Shown piece after piece: positions 26,894 through 35,495 of a stretch of DNA of 64,000 bases; the first letter of the stretch is position 1, and every line of letters begins with the position of its first letter. The notes below the pieces were generated by a model. The model did not search any database. It saw only the letters and a list, made by a program, of their open reading frames with translations, and was not told the origin of the DNA. This stretch comes from Dyella sp. AtDHG13 (GTDB lineage Bacteria > Pseudomonadota > Gammaproteobacteria > Xanthomonadales > Rhodanobacteraceae): the NCBI RefSeq assembly GCF_003201105.1, contig NZ_QICJ01000009.1, forward strand, positions 185,912 through 249,911, written 5' to 3'. The translations under genes were made by a program, and so were the position numbers.

Positions 26894-28153
26894 TCACACA
26901 CGGAAACGCGACGGCGCATACGGCGTCGGATCCAGCGGCGGCGTGCCGCCATTCACCATCGATGCCACCAGCTCGCCCGTGGCGGCCGACATGCTGACGC
27001 CCAGCATGCCGTGCGCCGTGGCGAGCATCAGGTTGGACCAGCGCGAACTCGGGCCGATCAGCGGCACTTCGTCCACGCTCATGGGCCGCCAGCCCCACCA
27101 CTCTTCCTGCATGTCGGGGCCTTCGGCGACGTGCAGCGACTGCGCTGCGCCGCGGCGCAGCGCATCCAGCCGGGTGCGGTTGAGTCCCTCCGAATACCCG
27201 GAGAACTCCATCGTGCTGCCCAGCCGGAATCCCGTCTCCCAGGTCGTCACGCACACGGCGGCCTCGCGCAGCACCATCGCATGGCGCGGCGCCAGCGCGG
27301 GCCGTGAATAGGTGATCGAATAGCCCTTGCCGGGCTGCATGGGCAAGCGCAGGTCGAGCTGCTTCGCCAGCAAGGGCGACCATGCGCCCAGCGCCATCAC
27401 GATGCGCTCGCCGCGGAACACGCCGCGCGTGGTGCGAACATGGTCGATGCGATCACCCTGCATGCCGAACCCGTCGATGCGCGCCCCCGATTCGATCACG
27501 CCGCCCATGGCCTGCACACGCTGCGCCAGTTCGGCGACGTAGCGGTCGGGACGCAAGCGTGCGTCGCCGGGGTGGAACAGGCCGCCGGTGACGCCGGCTT
27601 TCAGCGCGGGTTCGCGCGCCTCGACCTCCTCGCCTCGCCAACGCGCCACGGCAATGCCCAGGCGATCGAGCACGTCCGCGTGATGCCGCTGGTCGGCCTG
27701 GTAAGCCCGCCCGGTGCGATACACGTACAGCTCGCCTTCTTCGCCGAACTCGCAGTCGATCCGCTCGCTGCTCACGAGCTCGGCCAGCAGGCGGCGCGAA
27801 CGCTGCAGGATGGCCGAGCGCGCCTGCGCCGCGCGTTCGAAGTCGCGCCAGTTGCAGTGGCGCGCAAAGCCGAGCAGCCAGCGCAAACGCGGGCCATCGA
27901 AGCGCGGGTTGAGGTAAAGCGGCGCGTCCGAGCGGAGCATCGAGCGCAGCGCCACGCCAAGCGTGCCCGGCATGGCCAGGGGCGGTGCGTGGCTGGGAGT
28001 GATCGTTCCACAATTGCCGTGCGAACTTCCGCAGCCCGGGGTACCCTGCTCCAGAACCCGCACGGTAGCCCCGGACTTCAGCAGGAAGTAAGCACAGGCC
28101 AGGCCGATAACGCCGCCGCCCAGAATCAGCACATCGCTGCGTGAAGCATCCAT
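26894..28153 (-). CDS. FAD-dependent D-amino-acid / D-hydroxyproline dehydrogenase (DadA-like)
   Basis: A 419-residue DAO-superfamily flavoprotein. The N-terminal dinucleotide motif is LILGGGVIGLACAYFL and the C-terminal FAD contact HGMLGVSMSAATGELVA. The GKGYSITYSRP segment and length fit DadA and the D-hydroxyproline dehydrogenase LhpB. It oxidises D-amino acids to keto or imino acids, passing electrons to the respiratory chain. No hydroxyproline genes are seen here, so the substrate is undecided. Confidence 0.82.
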   Translation of the reverse strand: MDASRSDVLILGGGVIGLACAYFLLKSGATVRVLEQGTPGCGSSHGNCGTITPSHAPPLAMPGTLGVALRSMLRSDAPLYLNPRFDGPRLRWLLGFARHCNWRDFERAAQARSAILQRSRRLLAELVSSERIDCEFGEEGELYVYRTGRAYQADQRHHADVLDRLGIAVARWRGEEVEAREPALKAGVTGGLFHPGDARLRPDRYVAELAQRVQAMGGVIESGARIDGFGMQGDRIDHVRTTRGVFRGERIVMALGAWSPLLAKQLDLRLPMQPGKGYSITYSRPALAPRHAMVLREAAVCVTTWETGFRLGSTMEFSGYSEGLNRTRLDALRRGAAQSLHVAEGPDMQEEWWGWRPMSVDEVPLIGPSSRWSNLMLATAHGMLGVSMSAATGELVASMVNGGTPPLDPTPYAPSRFRV

Positions 28154-28208
28154 CGGCCTATTGTAGCGTTCCGTGGTCCGCTCCTAACTCTCTGAGGGAA
28201 GCAGTGCG

Positions 28209-29549
28209 ATGGGAACGACAGAAGCGAAGTCCGACAGGACGATGTACCGGCGGTGCCTGCTGGCCTTGGCGATGGCCGCGGCGACCTCTGCCGCAGCCGC
28301 GCAGCAAGCCCCCGCGCCGGCGCAGACCGCACCCGCGCCCGACGCGCTTAGGGCCTCCACCGCCATCTCGGTAAAGCGCGACCTGTTCGAGGAAGCGGCA
28401 CATCTGAAGAACGACCTGGCGCGCTATTCCTACCTGCGCGAAGTCATGCCGCAGCTCACCAAGGACGACCGGCTGATCGACCAACAATTGCTTGCCACGG
28501 TGGAGGACGAGCTTGGCCTGTACGACGAGGCCATGCTGGATTTCCCCTTCGACAACCGCGTGCAGACCCCGGTGCCGCTGCCGGCGGCGGCCGATTGGGC
28601 GGCGGCCGATGCGGCGACGGAAATCGCCAAGCTCGCCACCGACCGGCGCATCGTGATGATCAACGAGGCCCATCACGACGCACACACGCGCGAGCTGACG
28701 CTGGCCTTGCTGCCCAGGCTGCGCGCCGAAGGCTTCACCTATTTCGCCGCCGAAGCGCTGGTCAACAGCGACACCGACCTGATGAAGCGCGGCTACCCCA
28801 TCGCCAGCAGCGGCAGCGAATACCTGCATGAGCCGTTGTATGGGCAGATCATCCGCGAGGCCATTCGCCTGGGCTTCAAGGTGGTGGCGTACGAATCGGA
28901 GGCCGACCTGCTGGCGGATCGCGAAGCCGGACAGGCGCAGCTGCTTTATCGCGAAGTGTTCAAGAACGACCCCAAGGCGCGCCTGTTCGTGCACGCCGGC
29001 TATGCGCACATCGACAAGGCCGTCGGCAACCTGGGCAAGACCATCAAGCCCATGGCCATGCAGCTCAAGCAGCTGACCGGGTTCGATCCGCTCTCGATCG
29101 ACCAGACCCGCTGGCGCGACATCGGACCCATGCCGAAGAAGGATCTCTACAACCAGCTGATCGCGGCGTTTCCGGTCGACAAGCCATCGGTACTGCTGAG
29201 CCGCCAGAACGGCAGCGTGTGGGCGTCCGATCCCGACCGCCACGACGTGGACGTGATCCTTCCGCCGTCCGGCCACCAGCGCCGGCCGCACTGGCTCACC
29301 CTGGGCGGCACTCGCCAAACGCGGGTGATTTCCAGCGACATCTGCCAGCGTCAGCTTCCCTGTGTAGTGGAAGCCCGCTTCGCCAAGGAGGGCGACGACG
29401 CCATCCCCGCGGACCGCTATGTCTTCACCGCCAACGACACCATGAATTCGCTCTACCTGTGGCCTGGCGAATACAAGATCAGCAGCCGGGATCGCAATGA
29501 CCGGAAGCTCACCGAGCACAACCTCACGGTGGGCGGGCCCGGCTCATGA
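28209..29549 (+). CDS. Exported ChaN/TIKI/EreA-superfamily-like protein
   Basis: A 446-residue precursor. A start at 28209 has a GAGGGA site; a second ATG at 28242 gives a standard signal peptide (RRCLLALAMAAATSAAAAQ). After a linker, the core begins RIVMINEAHHDAHTRELT and continues YFAAEALVNSD and FVHAGYAHID. This spacing of acidic/His motifs is that of the TIKI/TraB/ChaN/EreA metal-dependent fold. Substrate unknown; probably periplasmic or surface. Confidence 0.6.
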   Translation: MGTTEAKSDRTMYRRCLLALAMAAATSAAAAQQAPAPAQTAPAPDALRASTAISVKRDLFEEAAHLKNDLARYSYLREVMPQLTKDDRLIDQQLLATVEDELGLYDEAMLDFPFDNRVQTPVPLPAAADWAAADAATEIAKLATDRRIVMINEAHHDAHTRELTLALLPRLRAEGFTYFAAEALVNSDTDLMKRGYPIASSGSEYLHEPLYGQIIREAIRLGFKVVAYESEADLLADREAGQAQLLYREVFKNDPKARLFVHAGYAHIDKAVGNLGKTIKPMAMQLKQLTGFDPLSIDQTRWRDIGPMPKKDLYNQLIAAFPVDKPSVLLSRQNGSVWASDPDRHDVDVILPPSGHQRRPHWLTLGGTRQTRVISSDICQRQLPCVVEARFAKEGDDAIPADRYVFTANDTMNSLYLWPGEYKISSRDRNDRKLTEHNLTVGGPGS

Positions 29550-29643
29550 TGGCCAAGACCCTACTTAGAGTGAGCACTCACAACTTTCTTCCAACTCATT
29601 GATTTGATAACCTCAGGCTCGTCTCAAGCAAAAGGGATACGAG

Positions 29644-30216
29644 ATGCGCCCGCCGTTTGCCGTTCTTGCCGCCCGCCACCGGGCCTGTTGGCGCACGGCT
29701 CGCCACGCGCTACTCGCATCCGCCGTGCTTCTACTTGCGGCCTGCGCCAGCCACAGCCGCCGCCCGGAGCCTACCTATAAGGATTCACGCTCCTCGCTGG
29801 CCAACCTGCCCGCCCGCGCGCCCACCGGCGCCACCGGCACCGCCAACGACGTGCTGTTCCGCGCCATCGCCCTGGTGGGCACGCCTTATCGCTGGGGCGG
29901 CAACACGCCGGACGGCGGTTTCGACTGCAGCGGCCTGGTGGATTACATCTATCGCAACGCCGCCGGGCTGAACCTGCCCCACAGCTCCCGCGAGATGTCG
30001 CAGCTCAGCGGCCAGCGGGTCGGGCACATGACCGACCTGGTCAGCGGCGACCTGGTCTTTTTCGGCGGCTCCAGCGGCATCAGCCACGTCGGCGTCTACG
30101 TGGGCAAGGGTCGCTTCGTCCACGCGCCCAACAGCGGCGGCACCGTGCGGCTGGACGATATCGACGGCCCGTACTGGAAAGACCATTTCGAGTTCGGCAA
30201 GCGCCTGCTGGACTGA
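29644..30216 (+). CDS. NlpC/P60 family lipoprotein (cell-wall endopeptidase)
   Basis: A 190-residue lipoprotein with lipobox LAAC (Cys34) and a C-terminal NlpC/P60 domain (68-190). The catalytic set is visible: C95 in FDCSGL, H148 in ISHVGVY and H160 in FVHAPNSGG. By family it cleaves D-Glu/meso-DAP peptide bonds in peptidoglycan and sits in the outer membrane facing the periplasm. The Spr/MepS subfamily is likely. Confidence 0.9.
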   Translation: MRPPFAVLAARHRACWRTARHALLASAVLLLAACASHSRRPEPTYKDSRSSLANLPARAPTGATGTANDVLFRAIALVGTPYRWGGNTPDGGFDCSGLVDYIYRNAAGLNLPHSSREMSQLSGQRVGHMTDLVSGDLVFFGGSSGISHVGVYVGKGRFVHAPNSGGTVRLDDIDGPYWKDHFEFGKRLLD

Positions 30217-30379
30217 CGCTCGCCACCGCGTCAGCGCGCCGGCTTCACCTCTCCACTCGCCAGCGCCAGAACCACGACGGCATGGACCGGCGCTTCACCG
30301 GCCAGGGCGCACGCTCGCGGCTCCAGTATCTGCAGCTATCCCCTGCCTGCCGCGCCTTAAGCGCCCGCTATGGCGTCGA

Positions 30380-30408
30380 TTGAAAAATTGAATTGTACAC
30401 AATTTAAT
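30380..30408 (+). promoter_or_regulatory. ohrR promoter with overlapping OhrR operator
   Basis: A -35 TTGAAA (30380-30385) and a -10 TTTAAT (30403-30408) are separated by 17 bp. The near-palindrome TTGAATTGT-AC-ACAATTTAA (30388-30407) fills the spacer and overlaps the -10, an ideal repressor position. AATTGT/ACAATT arms match the AT-rich operators of OhrR-type MarR regulators. The ATG of ohrR follows 22 bp after the -10. Confidence 0.8.
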
Positions 30409-30430
30409 TTTGCGCTTAGAATTCACCCCC

Positions 30431-30889
30431 ATGAACCGGAAGCCCTCCCCCGACCATCTCCTGCTCGACCAGCAACTGTGCTTCGCGCTGTATGCCGCGT
30501 CCCGCTCGGTCACCGGCCTCTACCGCCCGCTGCTGGACCCGCTGGGGCTGACCTATCCGCAGTACCTGGTGATGCTGGTGCTGTGGGAGCAGGACGGCCT
30601 GACCGTGCGGGAGCTGGGCCAGCGCCTGCAGCTCGATTCCGGCACGTTGACCCCGCTGCTCAAGCGGCTCGAGGCCGCCGGGCTGGTCAGCCGGCAGCGC
30701 CGCAAGGAAGACGAACGCGAAGTGGACATCCGGCTCACCGACACCGGCCTCGCCCTGCGCGACCAGGCCAGTGGCATCCCCGAATGCCTCGCCCAGTGCA
30801 TGCAGCTATCGCTCGACCAGATGCAGACCCTGCGCGATGAACTGAAGCGACTCACTCGACAGATCCAACTCTCCCAACGCGAGGACTGA
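30431..30889 (+). CDS. ohrR: Organic-hydroperoxide-sensing MarR repressor OhrR
   Basis: A 152-residue winged-helix MarR protein. The peroxidatic cysteine is C17 in [15 protein letters not shown], and possible resolving cysteines are C119 and C123. This fits the 2-Cys type known in Xanthomonas. The recognition helix region is [19 protein letters not shown] with wing RRKEDERE. It is followed 3 bp later by ohr, its target, and an operator lies in the upstream promoter, so autorepression is likely. Confidence 0.93.
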   Translation: MNRKPSPDHLLLDQQLCFALYAASRSVTGLYRPLLDPLGLTYPQYLVMLVLWEQDGLTVRELGQRLQLDSGTLTPLLKRLEAAGLVSRQRRKEDEREVDIRLTDTGLALRDQASGIPECLAQCMQLSLDQMQTLRDELKRLTRQIQLSQRED

Positions 30890-30892
30890 ACC

Positions 30893-31321
30893 ATGAGCAT
30901 CAGCAAGATTCTCTACACCGCTACCGCCACCGTGCACGGCGGCCGCGAAGGCCACGCCAAGAGCGACGACGGCGTGCTCGACCTGCAGCTGGTCGTACCC
31001 AAGGGCCTCGGCGGCCCGGGCGGCCAGGGCAGCAACCCGGAACAGCTGTTCGCCGCCGGCTACGCGGCCTGCTTCGAAGGCGCCGTGCGCTTCGTCGCCC
31101 GCCAGAAGGGCGTGACGCTGAAGGACGCCTCGGTAACGGCACACGTGGGCATCGGCCCGCGCGAACCGACCGGCTTCGGCATCGCCGTGAAGCTGGAAGT
31201 GAGCCTGCCGGGCCTCGACCGCGCCGTGGCGCAGGAACTGGTCGACACCGCGCATCGCGACATCTGCCCCTACTCGCACGCCACGCGCGGCAACGTGGAC
31301 GTGGACATCACCCTGGTGTAA
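30893..31321 (+). CDS. ohr: Organic hydroperoxide resistance protein Ohr
   Basis: A 142-residue OsmC/Ohr-fold thiol peroxidase that reduces organic hydroperoxides using lipoyl proteins. Reactive C60 (GYAACFEGA) and C125 ([13 protein letters not shown]) are conserved, as is Arg18 (HGGREGHA). Co-transcribed with ohrR and followed by a strong terminator. Confidence 0.96.
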   Translation: MSISKILYTATATVHGGREGHAKSDDGVLDLQLVVPKGLGGPGGQGSNPEQLFAAGYAACFEGAVRFVARQKGVTLKDASVTAHVGIGPREPTGFGIAVKLEVSLPGLDRAVAQELVDTAHRDICPYSHATRGNVDVDITLV

Positions 31322-31340
31322 GCGGGTTTTTCATGATGGA

Positions 31341-31376
31341 AACAACAACGGCGCCGCGATGGCGCCGTTGTTGTTT
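31341..31376 (+). terminator. Terminator of the ohrR-ohr operon
   Basis: A perfect 15-bp stem AACAACAACGGCGCC / GGCGCCGTTGTTGTT with loop GCGAT, starting 20 bp past the ohr stop and followed by TTGGG. It is the boundary between ohr and composite repeat copy 2. Confidence 0.88.
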
Positions 31377-31717
31377 TGGGTGGATGTTGGTTGTTGCGTT
31401 GATTGCGGTTTTGATCGCTGGGGGCTGGGGCGCACCCGTGCGCTTAATTTATCGGATTTGCTCACTCGCGCCGTTTGGGGCGGGTGTGAGCACCAGCGAT
31501 GGCCCTGGCCTTACCGTTTCATTCGTCATTCCTGCGAAGGCAGGACAAGCGCGGAGCGCTCAGAACGCCCGTAGGGCGGCCCGAAGGGGCGAGCGAAGCG
31601 AGTCATCCAGTGACTTTGCTTTTGGTTGTCGCGTTGCGGTGATGGGCGCCTTCGTGCGTTCCCGCGACCTTGCCGCCTACGCGGCGGGCGTTTCGATCGT
31701 CTGCCGACGCTCGAGTC

Positions 31718-31747
31718 ACTTTTCTTTTGCTGGCCCAAAAGAAAAGT
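31718..31747. repeat. Left end hairpin of composite repeat, copy 2
   Basis: Stem ACTTTTCTTTT / AAAAGAAAAGT with loop GCTGGCCC, identical to 3830-3859. Confidence 0.9.
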
Positions 31748-32268
31748 AACCCAAAGAAAATGGCCTTTAGAGCCAACGCCCGCAGCATTCCGCTGGGATA
31801 AGCCCGAACGGTTGAGGTGCGTTGTGGCTTGGCAACCTTCGCCGCTACACAGCGGATAGTTCGGTGCGCTTCGCAACGCGCCGTAGCGGAGAGGGCTTAA
31901 AGCAGCTTGCGCTACGCTTCCCGGCCGCTGAGGTTGGGTAAAGCGGACGCTACGCTTCCCGACCGTTTTGGAGAGCTCGCTACCTTGTGGCAAGCCATTC
32001 CGATAGCGCGGCATTCCATTTCCGGAACACGACACACTCCGACACAACGCCTCACTGCTCTTAGCAGCCTGTTCATATCTCGCGTGAGTCCACATTTCGC
32101 CTCACCGTCATCCCGCGAAAGCGGGAGGCGCTTCATCAACAGCCGAAGGCTGGTCATCCAGTGTCTTTAAGCCTTCTCGCAGCGCGTAAAGTCGCTGGAT
32201 CCCCGCTTTCGCGGGGATGACGGTGAGGGAACAGGTGTCGCACCGGAGATTTTGAACAAGCTCTAGGA

Positions 32269-32489
32269 CAGGCGCTTCGCGCCTGCCACGACGCGAGGTG
32301 CCGTGCAGCGGCACGAGCCGTCGGCTCCACGCTCTTGATCTTCCGGGTCCCCGTATGAGGCGGCGGGCGGGTGGAGGAATAGCCCGCAGGGTGGCTCGCA
32401 GGGATGCGAGCCAGTTTGTCGTCAGGGCAGGATGCCCTGTCGACAAACCCCGCAACCCGTCCGCGTACCTATCGGGCTTCGCCCGATAG
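32269..32489 (+). ncRNA. Candidate structured RNA cassette, copy 2 (tandem GGA-loop hairpins)
   Basis: CAGGCGC/GCGCCTG (32269-32285); P1 GCGGG/CCCGC with loop TGGAGGAATAG (32367-32387); P2 TGGCTCGCA/TGCGAGCCA with loop GGGA (32392-32413); P3 with loop GGA (32415-32447); P4 CTATCGGGC/GCCCGATAG (32469-32489). Compared with copy 1, P1 and P2 stems changed on both sides while pairing is kept. The P2 and P3 loops read CAGGGATG and CAGGATG. Confidence 0.35.
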
Positions 32490-32520
32490 GCGCCGATTCC
32501 GGGGGCCCTTCTCTTTGGTT

Positions 32521-32573
32521 ACTTTCTCTTGGGCAAGCAAGAGAAAGTGACCCGGCCTCCGGCAGGAGGTCGG
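32521..32573. repeat. Right end hairpins of composite repeat, copy 2
   Basis: ACTTTCTCTTG / CAAGAGAAAGT (32521-32548), then CCGGCCTCC-GGCA-GGAGGTCGG (32552-32573) with one G-T wobble. Confidence 0.85.
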
Positions 32574-32793
32574 AACGCCCGCCGCGTAGGCGGCCAGATC
32601 GCGGGAATGCCCGAAAAAACCCGTCACCACTACGCGACAACCCAGCGCAAAGTCACTGGATCCCGGCCTGCGCCGGGATGACGGCCAAAGCGGATGACGG
32701 CTAAAGAATGAAACCGTGAGGCGAGCACCCGACCTTTACCCCCTTTTCGGGGCTCACCCCAGCTCTCTCCCCGAAGGGGAGAGGGAGAAAGCA

Positions 32794-33279
32794 TCAGTGC
32801 GCCTCAGCCCCCGGCGGATGCGCATGGCCATGCGCGATCTCTTCCTCGGTACCGTCGCGCACCTCATTGACGGTCACATCGAAGTTCAGCGTCTTGCCCG
32901 CCATCGGATGGTTCAGATCCACGTCCACCGTGCTCATGCCCACCTTCTGCACCACCACCACGCGGTGGCCGCCTTCCTTCAGAGCCAGCACCGTGGTCAT
33001 GCCCGGCTTGAGCTTGGCGGCCTGCTGGAAATACTTCTTGGGCACGCGCTGGGTCATGCCCTCCTGGCGCTCGCCGTAGCCTTCGGCCGGCGCCACTTCC
33101 ACCTGCAGGTTCTCGCCCGCCTCGTGGCCTTCCAGCGCCTTTTCCAGGCCGGGGATCAGCTGGCCGTGGCCGAGCAGAATCCACAGCGGTTCGTTGCGGT
33201 CGAGGGAGCTCTCGACCTTTTCACCGTCCACCGTCAGCGTGTAGTGGAGCGAGATGACCTTGTCCTTGCCAGCCTTCAT
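32794..33279 (-). CDS. slyD: FKBP-type peptidyl-prolyl isomerase SlyD
   Basis: A 161-residue SlyD/FkpA-type isomerase. The FKBP half-domain is interrupted by the insert-in-flap chaperone domain (about 65-125: APAEGYGERQEGMTQRVPKKYF). A short His-containing tail (AHGHAHPPGAEAH) may bind nickel but is much shorter than in E. coli. Cytoplasmic folding helper. It converges on composite repeat copy 2. Confidence 0.92.
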   Translation of the reverse strand: MKAGKDKVISLHYTLTVDGEKVESSLDRNEPLWILLGHGQLIPGLEKALEGHEAGENLQVEVAPAEGYGERQEGMTQRVPKKYFQQAAKLKPGMTTVLALKEGGHRVVVVQKVGMSTVDVDLNHPMAGKTLNFDVTVNEVRDGTEEEIAHGHAHPPGAEAH

Positions 33280-33327
33280 TGCATGTCTCGTGATGGATCA
33301 AACCGCCAATGCTACCAGCCTGCCCGG

Positions 33328-34572
33328 CTACTCGCCCGTACCGGCGCGGCCCTGGCCGAAGCGCACGCCCCGGGCCTCCGGCCCCATCCAGGCCAGGAAA
33401 GCCAGCAGCAGGGCCACCGCGGCGATCCAGGCGGACATGGCGAACGCCAGGTCTCCGCCTCGCCAGTCCGCGATCCAGTGCTGGGCGTTGGCCGTCACCG
33501 CGGCCAGCAGGTTGCCGGTCTGGTAGGCGAAGCCCGGCAGCGTGCCGCGCATGCCTTCCGGCGACAGTTCGTTGAGGTGCGTGGGCACCACGCCCCAGGC
33601 GCCCTGCACCATCACCTGGATCAGGAAGGCGCCCAGCGCCAGCGCGGGCAGCGAGCCGCCATGCATCCACAGCGGAATCACCGGAATCGCCAGCAGCGCA
33701 GCAAGAATGATCGCCCGCCGCCGTCCGATGCGCTCGGACAGCGCGCCGAAGAACAGGCCGCCCACCAGCGCGCCCAGGTTGAGCATGGCTACCAGCATGA
33801 AGGCGGCGCCCGAGCCGGTCGGCAGGTGCAGGCTTTCCTCCTCGAAGGTGTGGTACAGGTCCTGCGAGCCGTGGCTGAACATGTTGAACGCCGCCATCAG
33901 CACCATCAGGTAGATGGCGAGTTTCCAATGGCCCTGCATGGATGCGAGCAGGCCCTTCTTCTCCTGCGTCGCCCGCTCCTGCTGCCACACTTCGGACTCG
34001 GGCACGGTACGGCGGATGTACAGCACCAGCAGCGCCGGCGCCGCGCCCACCACGAACAGGCCGCGCCAGCCGATGTGGTCCACCAGCAGCCAGTTGACCA
34101 GCGCGCCGAGGAAGAAGCCCACGGGATAGCCGCTCTGCAGCAGGCCCGACACCACGCCGCGCGCCTTCGCCGGAATGGATTCCATCGCCAGCGACGCGCC
34201 GATGCCCCATTCGCCGCCCATGGCGATGCCGAACAGGAACCGGAGCACCAACAGCATGGTGAGCGACGTGGAGAACGCCGTGGCCAGCTCGAACACGGAG
34301 AACAGGATCACGTCCAGCATCAGGATCGGGCGCCGCCCATAGCGGTCCGCCAGCCGTCCGAACAACAAGGCACCCAACGGGCGGGCCGCCAGCGTCAGGA
34401 ACAGGCCGGTGATCACATGCCCCTGGTCGGAATGGAACTCCTTGGCCACCGCCACGATGACGAAGGTCAGCAGGAAGTAGTCGAAGGCGTCCAGCGTCCA
34501 GCCCAGGAAGCTGGCCAGGACGGTATGACGCTGGGTCGTGGTGAGCTCCCGCAAGGGCGCAAGCGGCGACAT
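33328..34572 (-). CDS. MFS transporter, SHS (sialate/lactate:H+ symporter)-like
   Basis: A 414-residue twelve-helix permease. The MFS signature between helices 2 and 3 is GRLADRYGRRPIL. Other markers are FLGWTLDAFDYFLLTFV in helix 1 and FLFGIAMGGEWGIGASLAME around helix 4, as in the SHS family of carboxylate or sialate proton symporters. A carboxylate substrate is plausible but not shown. Single gene 48 bp from slyD. Confidence 0.78.
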   Translation of the reverse strand: MSPLAPLRELTTTQRHTVLASFLGWTLDAFDYFLLTFVIVAVAKEFHSDQGHVITGLFLTLAARPLGALLFGRLADRYGRRPILMLDVILFSVFELATAFSTSLTMLLVLRFLFGIAMGGEWGIGASLAMESIPAKARGVVSGLLQSGYPVGFFLGALVNWLLVDHIGWRGLFVVGAAPALLVLYIRRTVPESEVWQQERATQEKKGLLASMQGHWKLAIYLMVLMAAFNMFSHGSQDLYHTFEEESLHLPTGSGAAFMLVAMLNLGALVGGLFFGALSERIGRRRAIILAALLAIPVIPLWMHGGSLPALALGAFLIQVMVQGAWGVVPTHLNELSPEGMRGTLPGFAYQTGNLLAAVTANAQHWIADWRGGDLAFAMSAWIAAVALLLAFLAWMGPEARGVRFGQGRAGTGE

Positions 34573-34707
34573 GGGCTACTCCATCGTGAAGCGGGCGGCA
34601 CGGAAGGCGCCAAGCGAACCATCACCGCTGCCACAGCGCAAGGCCGACCATCGCAGGGAGTGCCGGCCTTCACGCCACGCTGGCACGCCGTGGGCTCACA
34701 TGCCCGC

Positions 34708-35376
34708 ATGGACACCGCCCTCTATCGCATCGCCAACTCGTACGATCACTGGCTACAGCGCCGCTACGTCAAGGGCAAGCTGGCCACCGACCCCGCCTAC
34801 GCCGCCACGGCGGCACTGGTGAAGGATCGCCCCATGCCGTTGCTCGACATCGGCTGCGGCATCGGCCTGCTGGGGCAATACCTGCACGCGTGCGGTGCCG
34901 TGACACGCTACCTGGGCGTGGACAGCGATATACGCAAGATCGACGCCGGCAATCGCGCCTTGCAGCTGGCCGGCCTGGATGGCGCGCTGCGGCTCATCCA
35001 TGCCGATGGCATCGCACGGCAAGCGATGAGCGGACACGTCGCCCTGCTCGACGTGCTGCATTACCTGCCGCAGGAAGGCCAGCGCAGCCTGCTGGCCAAT
35101 GCCGTCGCCCACCTCGCGCCGGGCGGCCTGCTGGTGATCCGCACCGTGCTGCGCGAACGCAGCTGGCGTTACGGGCTCACGCGCGTCTCGGAGTTCTTTC
35201 TGCGTGCCAGCGGATGGATGCGCACGGGCGCGCAGCACTATCCCAGCGCCGACGAACTATGTGCGCCGCTGGAGGCGGCGGGCCTCGTCGTGGAAGTGCG
35301 ACCGCTGCACGGAAAGACACCCTTCGATTGCTACCTGCTGGTGGCCCGGCGCGAGCGCCGCGCGGCGCCTGAATGA
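34708..35376 (+). CDS. Class I SAM-dependent methyltransferase
   Basis: A 222-residue protein with SAM motif I LLDIGCGIGLLG (about 45-56), an acidic residue after beta-2 (YLGVDSD), and motif IV-like VALLDVLHYL. Substrate unknown. The start at 34708 gives MDTALYRIANSYDHW; longer in-frame extensions run antisense across the MFS and slyD genes and are rejected. Divergent from the MFS gene. Confidence 0.82.
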   Translation: MDTALYRIANSYDHWLQRRYVKGKLATDPAYAATAALVKDRPMPLLDIGCGIGLLGQYLHACGAVTRYLGVDSDIRKIDAGNRALQLAGLDGALRLIHADGIARQAMSGHVALLDVLHYLPQEGQRSLLANAVAHLAPGGLLVIRTVLRERSWRYGLTRVSEFFLRASGWMRTGAQHYPSADELCAPLEAAGLVVEVRPLHGKTPFDCYLLVARRERRAAPE

Positions 35377-35495
35377 GCCCTCCGGCAGGCCTGCCCCGTT
35401 TGCGCTATACTTGGCAGGCACGACCTTTCGTCGTCCCTCCCTCATTGATACTGCAACACGGTTCTTGAACGCTCCGGGTTGCTTTGGAGCTTCCC

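Larger units (their letters stand above)
31500..32790. repeat. Composite intergenic repeat, copy 2
   Basis: Same order of parts as copy 1: left end module (31525-31760), interior including two CGCTACGCTTCCCG(A/G)CCG motifs, inverted REP-like block (32100-32228), hairpin cassette (32269-32489), right end module (32510-32690) and a terminal CTCTCCCC...GGGGAGAG palindrome (about 32764-32786). The left end carries an extra variant segment (31543-31600) with CGCCCGTAGGGCG. It lies between convergent ohr and slyD. Confidence 0.9.

Noticed and set aside
31333..32704. ORFs inside composite repeat copy 2 (for example 31526-32095 minus and 32432-32704 plus)
   Set aside because: Same repeat sequence as above, with no sign of codon-level constraint.
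32716..35376. 886-residue open frame across slyD, MFS gene and methyltransferase
   Set aside because: Only the last 222 residues (methyltransferase) are real; the rest is antisense to slyD and the MFS gene.
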